Assembly (NCBI GenBank): GCA_038049695.1
Contig: CP142453.1
Span: 33,460,501-33,524,500, forward strand
Direction: 5' to 3'
Length of the DNA stretch: 64,000 nucleotides
Origin: Cinnamomum chago
Taxonomy: Eukaryota; Streptophyta; Magnoliopsida; Laurales; Lauraceae
In this document: piece after piece, positions 22,240-34,252 of the stretch
How the letters are laid out: each line of letters begins with the position of its first letter
How positions within the stretch are numbered: the first letter of the stretch is position 1
Notes under the pieces: model-generated
The model's database searches: none
Seen by the model: only the letters and a program-made list of their open reading frames with translations
Told to the model about the DNA's origin: nothing
Made by a program: the position numbers and the translations under genes

Positions 22240-23310
22240 ACACTAGTCTGTCTATCTATCTACCCTTATAAAAGAGAGAAAGATGTTGTACTTTTTTCAC
22301 TCCACACAAGCCCAATGAAAAGCAAGTTGTGGGGCCCACCCTTATAAAAGAGAGAAAGATGTAGCCAAGTTGTGAGGCCCACCCTTATTATATATATTTA
22401 TATCTATCTACCCTTATAAAAGAGAGAAAGATGTTGTACTTTTTTCACTCCACAATGCCCATTGAAATGCAAGTTGTGGGCCCACCCTTATTATATAATA
22501 AATCTATATACCCTTATAAAAGAGAGAAAGATGTAGTCAAGTTGTGGGGCCCACCCTTATTATATTTATATTATATATATTATATATATGAGCAAGACTC
22601 TTCTAAGCTCAAGCTTAGGATAAAATGTCGTAAGCTCATGCTTGTGGGGCCCACCTTTGGCCCATCCAAAGGGACCAAACACATGACCCCTTTAAATTGC
22701 ACATGTCCACCAACTTTCGATCAGATCCAAATTTAATGGACCGTTGTATAAACTATGTATCAATCCGAATGGACTATTGACCATTAAACTTTTGAGTCCA
22801 TATGGAGATAATAAAAATCACGGTTATGACTAATTTTTTTGTAGAGAGGAAGATCCTAGGGAGTCTTTGAAATCCCCCCAACCCCCATCCCCATGTGGGC
22901 TCCACCACACACTTGACCTTATCTTATCTTAAGCTTGAGCTTATGAGAGCTGACCCCCTATATATATCACTATATATATCTATATACCTTACCCTTATAT
23001 AAAAGAGAGAAAGATATTGTACTTTTTTCACTATACACATGCCTAATAAAATGAAAGTTGTGGGGCCCACCCTTATATATAAGTATTTTTTTCACAACAC
23101 ACATGCCCAATAAAATGCAAGTTGTGGGGCTCACCCTTATATAAATGTAGTACTTTTTTCGTTACACACATGCCCAATAAAATGGAAGTTGTGGGGCCCA
23201 CCCTTATATAATATATATCTACTACCCTTATAAAAGGGCAGAGGTGACATGCTTAAGTAGTGGGACCCACCCTTATATAATATATATCTACTACCCTTAT
23301 AATATGGCAA
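22240..23310. repeat. Tandem array with TGTGGGGCCCACCCTTATA-type units
   Basis: At least eight irregular copies of a 60-115 bp unit. The common parts are CCCTTATAAAAGAGAGAAAG, then ACTTTTTTCAC, then GCCCAATAAAATGCAAGTTG, then GGGGCCCACCCTTATA. Copies differ by small deletions and by the length of TA runs. A MITE (22590-22965) interrupts it. No coding potential. Confidence 0.85.
22590..22965. mobile_element. MITE with imperfect terminal inverted repeats
   Basis: The left end contains CTAAGCTCAAGCTTAGGATAA. The right end, reversed, contains CATAAGCTCAAGCTTAAGATAA, and both then run into GTGG(G/A)GCCCAC-like sequence, giving about 60 bp of imperfect inverted repeat. The element is about 375 bp, non-coding, and flanked on both sides by TATATATA, so a TA target is possible but cannot be proved in this context. 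Confidence 0.6.
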
Positions 23311-26070
23311 AAAAAAAAATTCTTCTCTTTTATCTCGACTTGAGGCATGAAGCAGCTTGACATAAATGTGAATAGCAAAAATAAGAATGTTAAATGGATT
23401 TATGATAAAATTAGAAATGAGCACATTCAATCAAGAACATCTAAGGGTAGTATCAATATGTGATAAATGAAGTGCAATTGAACATTGTCCAACGTGGACC
23501 AAAGGATAATGTTTGGGAAGAAAATAAAACTTATCTATGCAAGTTGATGCCCCCTCAAAAATGGGTAACCCAAAGAGGACACAAATGAAGGTAGTAAGAA
23601 TAGGTCCAATGAAGTGCTACCTATTCAAGAATTTAGCCTTCATGCAGCTGAACCCATTATTATAGATTGGGACAAGATTTTGATGATGATGATCTTTAAA
23701 CCAAGAAATATAAAAAAAGCAATTAAAGATGAAAACCCATTTTGTTTTCCTAGAAAAAACTCGAGCTCATGCACTCTTACAGGCTATTAGGACGTTTCGT
23801 GTCCCTAAACTGCCGAGCTAAACTAGGGACACCCACTATTATCTTATATTTTGTGTGTGTTTTTTTGGACAAATAAAGCCAAAATAATGGAAAAACTCAA
23901 TATGAAGCCAGCCGCAAAAAAGTTTTTGCTCTTGTACATTTGAGGTCTATATATTAAAGCAATATGGGAGGGATGCTCGAGGGGCGCCATGTCAACAGGT
24001 AGGGAGTTCTCCTTTCAAAGAATTACTTTAAAAAAATATACACAGTTTTGGCTTTGATATGGGCCACTACACCTCCCAAATCTCCTCCCTAAATCTCTCG
24101 AGTTAACTTAAGATTATTTTTCCATAACTACATTTCTAAAATCCTTCTAACTTCTTCTCAAATCTCTCATTTCCTAACTTTCCTATTTTATCTTCCTATC
24201 TTAATCCTCACATCACTCTCTAATCTTAATTCATCGTAGATCAGAGGTGATCAGATAAGCCCATCAACATACGAGTTCCTTAATCCTCTCAAAATACCAC
24301 TCGTAAAATGTTGTTACTTGGTCCTCTCAACCTCTCTATCTGCAAAATCCAACAAGCTTTACGGTAGATAGTACTCTCAAACCCATCATCAAAACCAAGT
24401 AAGACAACCTATTTAATAAAAAAAATTCAAATGTCATCGGTAATCATTAATATTTTTTTTTCCACAAATAAGAAGACTGAAATAGCTTTTTCTTCTTTTG
24501 AAAGAATTTTTCATTTGCTATTGTATTTTCTTTAGGTTCATATGTTGATTTTTAGTGATTCAACCTCATTAAATGTGGGTACTATTAGGACGAACCAAGC
24601 CATTTTTCTAAATAATATATTTATTTATTTATTTCATTAATAATTTTTTATTGAAAATATTCAATTTAAATATTTTTTTTTCTTTGGCCTGCCTTAGCAT
24701 GGACCTAGGAAGAAAGAATCTACTTATAATTTTCTCTCCACGCCATGGGGCCCACTCAACCAAACCCAAATTGACATATGCCGGTTCTTCCCACTGTCAA
24801 TCAAACTTCAAATCACAATTAACATGACGTATAGATATAGGTAGTGGGCCCCACAAGAGCATGACATGCATGGCATCAAAATGGACAGTTGTCCATCTTC
24901 TCACCTCCACCGAACTTCAAATCCCATGCATCATGACACATAGATAGTGGACCCCAAGAGAGGTGTTTGAGATTTTCATTTTCGCTTTGAGAAGCTCTGC
25001 ACTGCCTTAAAATAAATAAATAAAACTGAAACAAAACCTATGAGAGTTTTCTCTCCTAAACAATATGATCTCTTCTCTTCAAAACTGAGATCAATCTACT
25101 CATAGACAACTTTCATGAGATCCACAACTAGATGATAAACTTACATATCATGGCCACAACACTCGATGACTTTCTCCTTTTTTCTGCCCATCTTCTAGGT
25201 ATGAAGAAAACCCACTTTTTCTCTTATGTCTCCTCTTACTGCATTTTTCTTAACACTAAACCAATAGAAGATCATGCATTGGTTTAATGATTACTTAGGA
25301 GTGGGGATTTTTTTTTCTTTTCCCAATTGAATTTAGGGTACTACGATTTGGGTATTTTTCCCATTCACAAGATTATGTGGGATGGTAGTTGATGGCTCAC
25401 ATACGTGTGGAGGATTTGTGGTTGGATCACAACCTTATGATGACTTGTATAGGATGAAAATTCACATACCTCCTATTTGTGTTTGTTTTATTTTCACATG
25501 TCACTATATCTATGAATTGCCACTTATCTAGGTGGGACATGTTTCCTAGCTATTACCCTTTATCATTATCGGCTAAGGGGATGCTTTAATTCCTTTCTTC
25601 TTTATTTTTAATCTAATTTGTTATATTTCTATTGGAAAACACTTAGAATATCTTCAGTTACCCTTATAATTTTTTTCTGTTTATTTCTTTTCTCCATTTA
25701 TCCATATCTTATGATATTTGATCTTTAGATTTATCCTTTTTAATATCGAATGAAACTTAAAAAAATTTCTCTTCAGATAGTGAAAAAAGTCAGAAGTGAC
25801 TAATAATCTTATTAACATAAATTACTTATTAAAAAGAATTAACAATCCTATTAGTTAGAAGAAATTAAAATTTTATGTCAGTGAAAAATGCACAAGTCAA
25901 TGAGAGACTTAAAACGTGAGAAAAATTACACCTTAATAAAAGATTAAAATAGTTTGAAATTTAAATAGATAAAAAGCTCGTCAATAAAAGAAAAGCAGCC
26001 AGCTGAGAATGGATAGTACCCTTTTTGACTTTCAACCATGAATTACATAAACAATATATAGATAAAACTA
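23311..26070. other. Long intergenic stretch with no recognised gene
   Basis: AT-rich, with no reading frame of note on either strand and no clear repeats beyond low-complexity runs. Some GTGGGCCC words echo the array to the left. It may hold decayed transposons that cannot be recognised by eye. Confidence 0.4.
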
Positions 26071-26178
26071 CCGGAAAAAGCCCCCAAGGACCCCTATGGA
26101 TTGTTGATGACCCAGTATAATGTTGGAGACCGGAGAGGTCCCTTGGGCCCATTTTATTTTATTTTATTTGTTTAATGA

Positions 26179-26198
26179 AATGGTCGATATCGACCATT
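26179..26198. repeat. Perfect 20-bp palindrome, same as in the 37821-38213 array
   Basis: AATGGTCGATATCGACCATT is its own reverse complement. It stands alone here, about 200 bases before a possible first exon (ATGGAG|GTGCGT at 26379). A shortened relative, ATGGATATCGACCATT, lies at about 26631. Confidence 0.85.
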
Positions 26199-26449
26199 CA
26201 GGCAATTTTACACGAGTATTTGAACCCCATTTCTCCCTCATTCTGCGGTCGTCTCCTTTCCCTTTTTCCTTCTTCTGTCGCAATCGACATTATCCCCTTT
26301 TAGGTCTGGTCCCAGTCAGTGGTCTCAAGAAGCTTTTGGCGTCTTCCCTCGTTTTCCATTCAAATTCGTGATCTTCACATGGAGGTGCGTATTTTACTGT
26401 TTCTTTTGCTCTTACCCTAATTAAGAATTGTTTTCGATGGGTTTTTGAA

Positions 26450-26935
26450 AAGGAGGACACTGCATTCATGGAAATATCCTTCATCATGGTAATAGATCAA
26501 ACGCCTTTCCGTGGCTGCTGCGTCTTTTGCTTGGGTTCTTCAACAGAAGCCATATTTTGAAAATGGAACCAAACAGTTGCAGGTTCTTTGCGAACCTAAC
26601 TGTTGCAGAGGCATCCCTTCCATGCCTCACAATGGATATCGACCATTTTTTAAATCCATTTTGATGGGTAAAAAACGGATTAGCATTAACCCCAAAAGGA
26701 GGTCACTACATTCATGGAACCACCATTCATTGTGTTAAAAGATCAAACCAAGTTCCATGTCTGCAGCATCGTTTGCTTTGGTTGTTCAACAGAAGCCATC
26801 TATTTTTTTGAAACAAACATTTGCTTGGTTGTTTCGAACCAAACAGTTGCAGAAGCATCCCTTCCGTGCTTGATAATGGAAATCAAACTTGTTATCCAAT
26901 TTTTATAAACTGATGAGCATTAACAGATGGAGAGA
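26450..26935. repeat. Imperfect tandem duplication, period about 245 bp
   Basis: Two diverged copies both run from AAAGGAGG(A/T)CACT(G/A)CATTCATGG, through TTTGCTT(G)GG..TTCAACAGAAGCCAT and AACCAAACAGTTGCAG, to GCATCCCTTCC. They begin near 26450 and 26695. No reading frame is shared through both. Confidence 0.8.
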
Positions 26936-27778
26936 AAGTCAGTTGAAAAACATCTTGTTTATACCAATGTGTCCCTCGGGAATTTAAATTTAGGTGTGCT
27001 TCAGGTACTTTTTTGAACTAAGCCAAACACTATCTGTTTAGGTCTCTAAGGTCACATTTGGCAATTAAATATTTGCGGAATTTTTATCTGTTTCCCATTC
27101 AGTTGAATTGAGCAAAACCTTACCTGTTTTCATCTCTGTAAACTTGAAATTCTCTTAACACAACAATAGACAGTCAATAGTCTCTCAATAGTAAACAGAT
27201 AAAGTGATACATGTATCCATTTTTGGGATTAAGCTAGTTGGAGAGCCATCGTTTGTCACATTCGCTTGTCGTAGAACAAAAGAAGATAGACACTGACAAC
27301 AGTTATTGACACTTGTCTAGCTATCCTTTGCATGATTTGTCTGGGGGTCCACCAGGTCAATGATTGAGACCAATTTTCTAATGGCCCCACCTGAATATTT
27401 ACTTCTAAATAATTGTTCCATGTAAGCTAATAGGGAAAAGGATAGTACTAGGGATGTGCCACATATTGCATGGATATAACAGGGACAATCCAAAGTTTTG
27501 TAGTTTGTTGTTAGCTTCAGTTCAAAGCCTAGTCAAACTGGAGTTTAACTCAATAGTGCTTTCTAATGATCAACTGTTAGCCTCTTGTGGAGTTGATACT
27601 TGTCCCCCCGACCCATGTAGATTATGTTACATACAATTGGACTAGATTATGTCACACTGGAGTATATAAATATGATATTTACTATAACTTTTCAATCCTG
27701 GGCTTCCTGGATTTTTGTATTTCTTTGAAAAGTTCTATGAGAATTAGAGTGTCCCAGTTGGATTGTACTACTTGTATT

Positions 27779-30700
27779 TAGGGCTGTTAATCCGGCCCTT
27801 TGACGAGGGGGCCCAGCCCGCAAAAGCCCTCAAAGCGAGGGCTTCTTTTTTGTCCTAAAGCCCGAGGGTAGGGTAGGGCTAGATTTTGAAAAGCCCGCAA
27901 TATTGAGGGCCGAGCTAGGGCTTGACTTTTCTAGCCCGAGGGGGCCCGGCCCGGCCCGCAGTTTATTAAGTAATAATATAAAATATAAAATATAAAATAT
28001 ATGATGTATTTATAATATATCTAAGCAACTTGGGCTTCTTGAAAATTTTGTAAGACCCAGGCCCAACCAAGCCCAGCCCACAGTCCCATAAACAATCACT
28101 TATTTTAATTTGGGGTATTTTAGACTTTTATTAAAAAGTCATAATTACCCCCACATGGGGCCATCTGCAACGGTTACATTAAGGGGCAATCTGGTCTTTT
28201 GGTAAAAAAACCCTAAAACTTCTCTCTATATCATCTCTAACCCTTTCATCGTTGGGTACCTCAACGCCTCCTCATTTTCGATCTCTCTCCCTCTCTAATC
28301 TTGTTCGTTTTCGATCTCTCATTCTCTGATCTTGAAGTTGCAATTGATCTTGTTCTTCTTCTCGCTCTCACTCACAGTCTGAAGTCACAACAGTAACACT
28401 CATTCAAGAAGTCACTGTGCTCACCATTTTGTTCTTTCTTCTACCATTCCAAAGGCCATTCTGAATACAGATTCGAGATTTGAGGTGAGTTTTATGATCT
28501 GGGTTGTGTTCAAAATCTGTTTTTTCATTAGGGGTCGTTTGTTTTTTAACTTTCACATATGTAACCATCCCACCACTACACCAAAATCGGAAACCAGAAA
28601 CGTTGTATTGAAATGGTCATTAGCCGTTTGTAATCTGATGAGGTTTCAGGCCGTTTCAAAACAAAAAAATCTTTCACGATTTTGGTAAAAAAAACCCCCA
28701 ACTATCTGGATGTCTACTCCGTTCCCATACTTCCGGTCTTTGTCAGTAGTCTCTGCAACCACCATTCATCAACTACGTGTAGAACTACCATTAAAAGAAC
28801 CTTTCTTTTTCTTCTCCCAAATCATGTTTTTCCACTGAAAAACTGTTCATGATAGATGACCATATCCCCATATTGAACTGATTCATTGACTTCTATTATG
28901 ACTAGAAAAGGGAAAGGACTCATTTACTATTTACCCAGGATATGTATCAGGACATATCGATTAACTGGGTCATTCTGTTTTTGCTAACATTTTGATAAAT
29001 TAACTTCTAGTACTCGTTCTGTTTTTGCTAACATTTTGTAAATTAACTGGGTCATGTTCTTTGCAGATGTTCTTTTTAGTCTAATGTTTTAGATTTTTAG
29101 TTCTTTAACTTGTGTGTTGGTTTGAGGAAGCAAAATGTGTAATTGGGGTTTCTTTGTAATTTGATTGCATAATGCACTTTAATTTGGGGTTGTAGAGTTA
29201 CATTCTTATAATTTATGTATCTTTTCAAATTTTGGTTTTGTTTCATGAGGTTTGTCACTATTCATGTCTTGGTCATAGGATGAGGATGAGTCAGCTATGA
29301 ACTTAGGTCCTCAGATATATTAGAGGTTCTAGCTTAGATACTCATATACTACAAAAGGGATGAAGGGGTCTCCTTGTTAGAGAGTTGAGATTCAGATTTA
29401 CTTGGGCTTGAACCCTGCATAGTTATTTGGGTTTGTGAGGTCCAGGATATGTATCAGGATGTATTGATTTGTATTTTCAAATGAGCAGATTTGGTTTTCT
29501 GTTTGATTTAGGACTGGGTTTTGTCATTTGTGTGTTTCTAAGGGGAGGGAACATTTGGGCTGGGTAGGGTTTGGAACTGCAGTGAAGACAATGATGATGA
29601 TGATCATCAGAACCTTATTTCATTGACCTGGGTTGGTTTTGTGGGTTCTATTTCTCTACTCATCTTTTTCAGTAACAACATAATCCATTCATGTTTTTTA
29701 TCACTAAAATCGAGTTCTTTTACTCATTGACATGGTTTCATAGTTATTTGAAAATGCAGGGGTTGTTTCTGGTCTTTTATTAACTGCACAGACCATTTCA
29801 CATGACATTGTGGATGTAAAACAGTATATGAGGAGTAGTTCTTAGATTTTTCATATGAAGTTTTTTCAAAGACACTAGGAGACTGCACAAAGACTTCTTT
29901 TCCTTTACAATACATAGTCATATATCTACAAAACCCCTTTAGATGCATATTTAAAAAAAAAAATGGTCTGTTAGTGCCGATTCACAACTTTTGTTCATTG
30001 AAATAGTTCATATTAATTTCCTCTCTACTGCATGAATATACAAATATTAATTTATTTGTTTAGCCCCTTATAGATGTCTTTATTTTTATTTTCTCTTGCA
30101 GATATTTAGGCAACAAAATCAAGATAATAAGTGTCGTGATTCGCGAATCAGGCATTACCTTTCAACTTAGTATTCTTACCTCTCTTTTTTACTTTAATAT
30201 TATTTATAAATTTCATACAGAGTTTTTATCTTAATCTTAGATTAATTTATCAACTATGTCTGCTCATAATGTTGCCAATGATAGCTCTCATGAGCCCATT
30301 CCAATTGAGGTGGATGTGAGTACCCATGTGCCCTTTGAACTTCCCTCCTCTTCCTCTTCCTCACCCACTCTTATTCCTATTTCATCTAATACAATTTCTA
30401 TTGATACTCCATCTAACACAAACTCGGGTTCTACGGAAAAAAACTCAAAAAGATCAAGTATTTGGGTTCATTTTAAACAATTAGAAGTTCTAAAAAAACA
30501 AAAAGATGGAACTGAAAAAGAATGTCATGTTGCTGAGTGTAATATTGTAAGAAACAACTAAATAATGATAAAAGAAATGGAATTACCCACATAACTAGAC
30601 ACTTTAACGAATCATGTACCAAGAGACCTAGACTTAATAGAAACCAACAATCATTGCCTGTGGCTTTTGCCAAAGCCAATGATACCTCAGTTATCCATAA

Positions 30701-32789
30701 ATTTGACCAAAAACAATGTAGAGATGCACTTGCAAGAATGGTAATTTTACATGAGTATCCATTTAATATTGTGACACATAAAGGTTTTATCAAATACAGT
30801 AAAATTCTACAACCTCAATTTAAAATGGTGTCACGTAACACCATTAATTAAGTCTGATTGTATAGAAATTTACAAACAAGAGAAACTTAAGATTTCTCAA
30901 TTAACTAATGGCATATCATCAAAGATTAGTCTCACATCTGATATGTGGACGTCAAATCAAACAATAGGTTACATGTCTATTACTGCACATTTTATTGATT
31001 CTGATTGGAAGTTAAATAAACATATAATTAACTTTGTTAATGTTGATCCACCCCACAGTGGGATAGTCTTAGTTGAAACTATTAAAACTAATTTAATAAA
31101 AAGGAAAATTGATGATAGAATATTTTGCTTAACTTTAGATAATTGCACCACAAATGATGCCATGGTAAGGACACTTAAAAATCATCTTACAAAAAAAAAG
31201 GATGGCATCCCACTAAATGGTAGCTTGTTTCACATGCGTTGTACTGCACATATTCTCAACCTCATTGTGCAAGATGGGTTGAAAGAAATAACCCCTACAA
31301 TTCAAAATATTAGGGATACATTGAAATTCATTAAAAATTCAACAACTCGTATACACAAGTTTCGTGAAATGGTTAGTGAATTCGGGCTAAGTAGCACTAG
31401 GGGGTTACCTATTGATGTTTCAACTAGATGGAACTCCACCTACTCAATGTTGGAGTGTGCATTAATATATAGAGAAGTTTTTAATTCACTAGGGTTAGAA
31501 GACTCAAACTACAAGAACATTCCTTCAGAGGAAGAGTGGGAAATAGCTAGTATAATATGTGAATTTTTGAAGTGTTTTTATGAAGCTACTTTAAAATTTT
31601 CAGGAAATAAGTATCCATCCATTCATTTATTTTTACCAGAAGTGATTAAAATACATAGTTTATTGGTAGAAAAGTTAGATAGTGAAGATATCTTTTGTAG
31701 AAATATGGCTAGAAAAATGAAGGAAAAATTTGATAAATATTGGGAGTAGTATAATAAGGTATTTGAAATGGCCATACTCCTTGATCCTACACGCAAGTTG
31801 TTATATTTAGAGTATGCTTTAAGAAAGTTATATGGATCAAGAGAAGATATAAGTATTCGTCGAGCTGATACTCTTAGACTCTTTAGAAATCTTTATAAAG
31901 AGTATTGTGTGATATATGATACACCTACCACAACATTGCCAAATGTGGATAAAGTTGATTTAGCAAAAAAACCTACTAAGTTTGAGGATGAATGGTTAGT
32001 ATTTGAGGAACAAATGACACAGGCTACAGTTGTAGAAGAAAAATCTAAATTAGATCGTTATTTGGAGGAGCCAAGGGATAAATCTATAAATTTCAATATA
32101 CAAAACTGGTGGAAAGTCAATTCGGCAAATTATCCAGTTATGTCAAGAATGGCTTGTGACATTTTAGCTATTCTAGTTTCTACGGTTGCTTTTGAATCGG
32201 CATTTAGTACAGGAGGAAGAGTACTTGACCAATATAGGAGTTGTTTAAAGTCTGATACTGTAGAAGTCTTAATTTGTGCACAAGATTGGATACGTTCGCA
32301 ACAACACAATGATGATAATGCATCAGATGAATTTTTAGATATTCTAAAAATAGATTAAATAATTAAATAAAGAGTTATTGCTATTTGTTTTATATGTATT
32401 ATCATTTATAGAACTATTGTTACATATTTTTTTTGTTTTACATCATTAGAAAAATTATTTTATCCCACCACCAACCTTCCAATAAAAAAAAGTTTTTAAC
32501 TTCGCCATGCTGCCTTTTGGGTAGTATTGCCAGTCCCCAACACGGACAAAGGAGGAGGGTTATATTGGAAGTCGGTGGTGATGTAAGAAAATTTTCTTTT
32601 CTTTAAAAAAAATTCCCTCCTTTTGGCCCTAGCCCGGCCCTAACCCTTAAGGGTAGGGCAAGGGCCTAAAAATTACAAGCCCGCTATGAATGTCAAGGGC
32701 TTTTGCTCGGTTAGGCCCTGCCCGCACATGTGAGGGTAGGATAAGGGCTTACCTCGGCCCAGCCCGGGCCCGGCCCTTTGACAACCCTA
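27779..32789 (+). mobile_element. Complete hAT transposon with 8-bp target duplication
   Basis: Ends are TAGGGCTGTTAA (left) and, reversed, TAGGGTTGTCAA (right). They are flanked by identical 8-bp CTTGTATT at 27771-27778 and 32790-32797, the duplication length of the hAT superfamily. Both subterminal regions are GC-rich and full of GGGCC/GGCCC words, in contrast to the AT-rich middle. The element is 5,011 bp and carries one transposase gene on the plus strand (30256-32358). Confidence 0.93.
30256..32358 (+). pseudogene. hAT transposase (BED zinc finger, RICESLEEPER-like), lightly broken
   Basis: Starts MSAHNVANDSSHEP, with a Ser-rich N-terminus, then a BED-type zinc finger (WVHFKQLE...C...C, then, after a frameshift near 30555, GITHITRHFNESC). 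The RNase H-like core shows D in TSDMWTS and D in LTLDNCTTND, then HMRCTAHILNLIV. The C-terminal hATC domain has NWWKVNSANYPVMSRMACDIL and the catalytic E in FESAFSTGGRVLD, and ends at 32358. Lesions: frameshifts near 30555 and 30845, and one in-frame TAG after KYWE (31747). All catalytic residues remain. hAT transposases cut and paste elements through an 8-bp staggered target. Confidence 0.9.
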
Positions 32790-32797
32790 CTTGTATT

Positions 32798-34252
32798 GGA
32801 TTTGCCTCTTTTGCACTTGTTTCAATTGGACTTGATACACTGCAAAATTGATATTTGGCACTGGTTTATGTACAACACAATCAATAAAAAGTAAACAAGT
32901 GCAGATCCCTAGTGAAGACGAGTGTAGGTCAAATTGAAAAGATTTTTTTCAATTGTTTATCACTGATTTTTTTTCAATGAAACAAAGGATGCATGGCTGG
33001 AATATTATTTTGACCAAAACCAAGCTGCAAACGAAAGCAATGACCATTTCAATGCTTATGTTGGAGGAAGAAAGTATTGATCCTTTCATGCCACTTAGGA
33101 AAATTAAATGCCTTTCAATGTAAGTGGATGGCACTACCAACCAACCCACATATAGTGGATAAGCAACCATGCCAATTGCCAAACCCCGTTTAAATTTCCA
33201 ACCAGATTCATTAAATACTCTCTACTATTCCCAACTAGCATTGGTCATCCAAAGATCACTCTTTATAGGAAACCACAAAGAACTAACATTTGGGTGGAGC
33301 TCTCTTTCCCCCACTTATTTTTACCCCATAAAGCTCCCTTTTTTAAAAAGAAAAAGGCTCTATCTTTTAGATGGAAAGCTATTCCACACCCCCCCCCCCC
33401 CCCCCCACATGTACAAGGGACCAAGACAATGAGTCTTTTTCTTCATTTCACTACTCCTATTGAGAGCACATATGCTCCCAACTTGTTCCCCATGGCAAGA
33501 AGGTGAGGGAAGAAAGGTTCATTACATTGGGTTGGGAACCATTGACAAAGGAATCACAAGGTCTCCTTTTCCACCCCTTTAGCTTGCCAGACTTTCTATT
33601 GTAAGTCAACATAAATAGATTTAGGGCATTGAGCATGCTTTTTTTATTGAATTGGGGCCTCTCCTGGCAATGAAATGGTGACCCTACATTGGGAAGGAGG
33701 GAGTGATTGGGATCTCATAGCCATTGGCATTCATGAATGTGAATTGTGGTATTTTATATAATCTTCTTTTAAGGTCAAAAAGGTAGGATTAAGGTGGAAA
33801 GCTGATGGTTTATCACTTTAATTAAATGAGCTTGATTAAGGTGTTGCTGGTGAATAAGTTATCTGCACTGGTGAAGATCTTTTCTCCAAATTCATAAAAA
33901 ATATGAAATCAGCCACTGGTGAATACGAGTACATATCTTTCCACAAAGTTCCCCACTTTTCTAGCACAAACTCATGTTGAAACATCTTGCATATGTGGTG
34001 AACTGCAATAGTTGGATCACATCATTTATAATTGCGAACCGAAGGTTCGTGTTTTAATCATGTCCTTTTCCCTATCACATATGCGGCATCATACATAAGT
34101 TTTAGGTGTTTATTGTTAAGCACAACGGTGGAATGAAATAGACTCTGTGATGATACAAAAGGAAAATGTGGGTCTATGATGATTGCTTACATACATAATA
34201 ATGATATTTGAAACATGTTGCATGTTTCCTAACCACATTTTTCACTTTGTAG
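32798..34252. other. No recognised gene; possible intron of the mobile-domain gene
   Basis: AT-rich and without sustained reading frames. It contains a run of 18 C at 33389-33406. If the first exon at 26379 is right, this stretch is intron. Confidence 0.4.

Noticed and set aside
23311..26070. Possible decayed genes (short frames, intron-like words)
   Set aside because: No frame over 60 residues and no conserved motif; cannot be supported.
28485..28688. Small frame upstream of the hAT transposase as a second hAT protein
   Set aside because: No similarity to known hAT accessory proteins and AT-rich; more likely untranslated leader or intron.
33389..33406. Run of 18 C as a structured element
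   Set aside because: A homopolymer with no partner G run nearby; length may also be a sequencing artefact.
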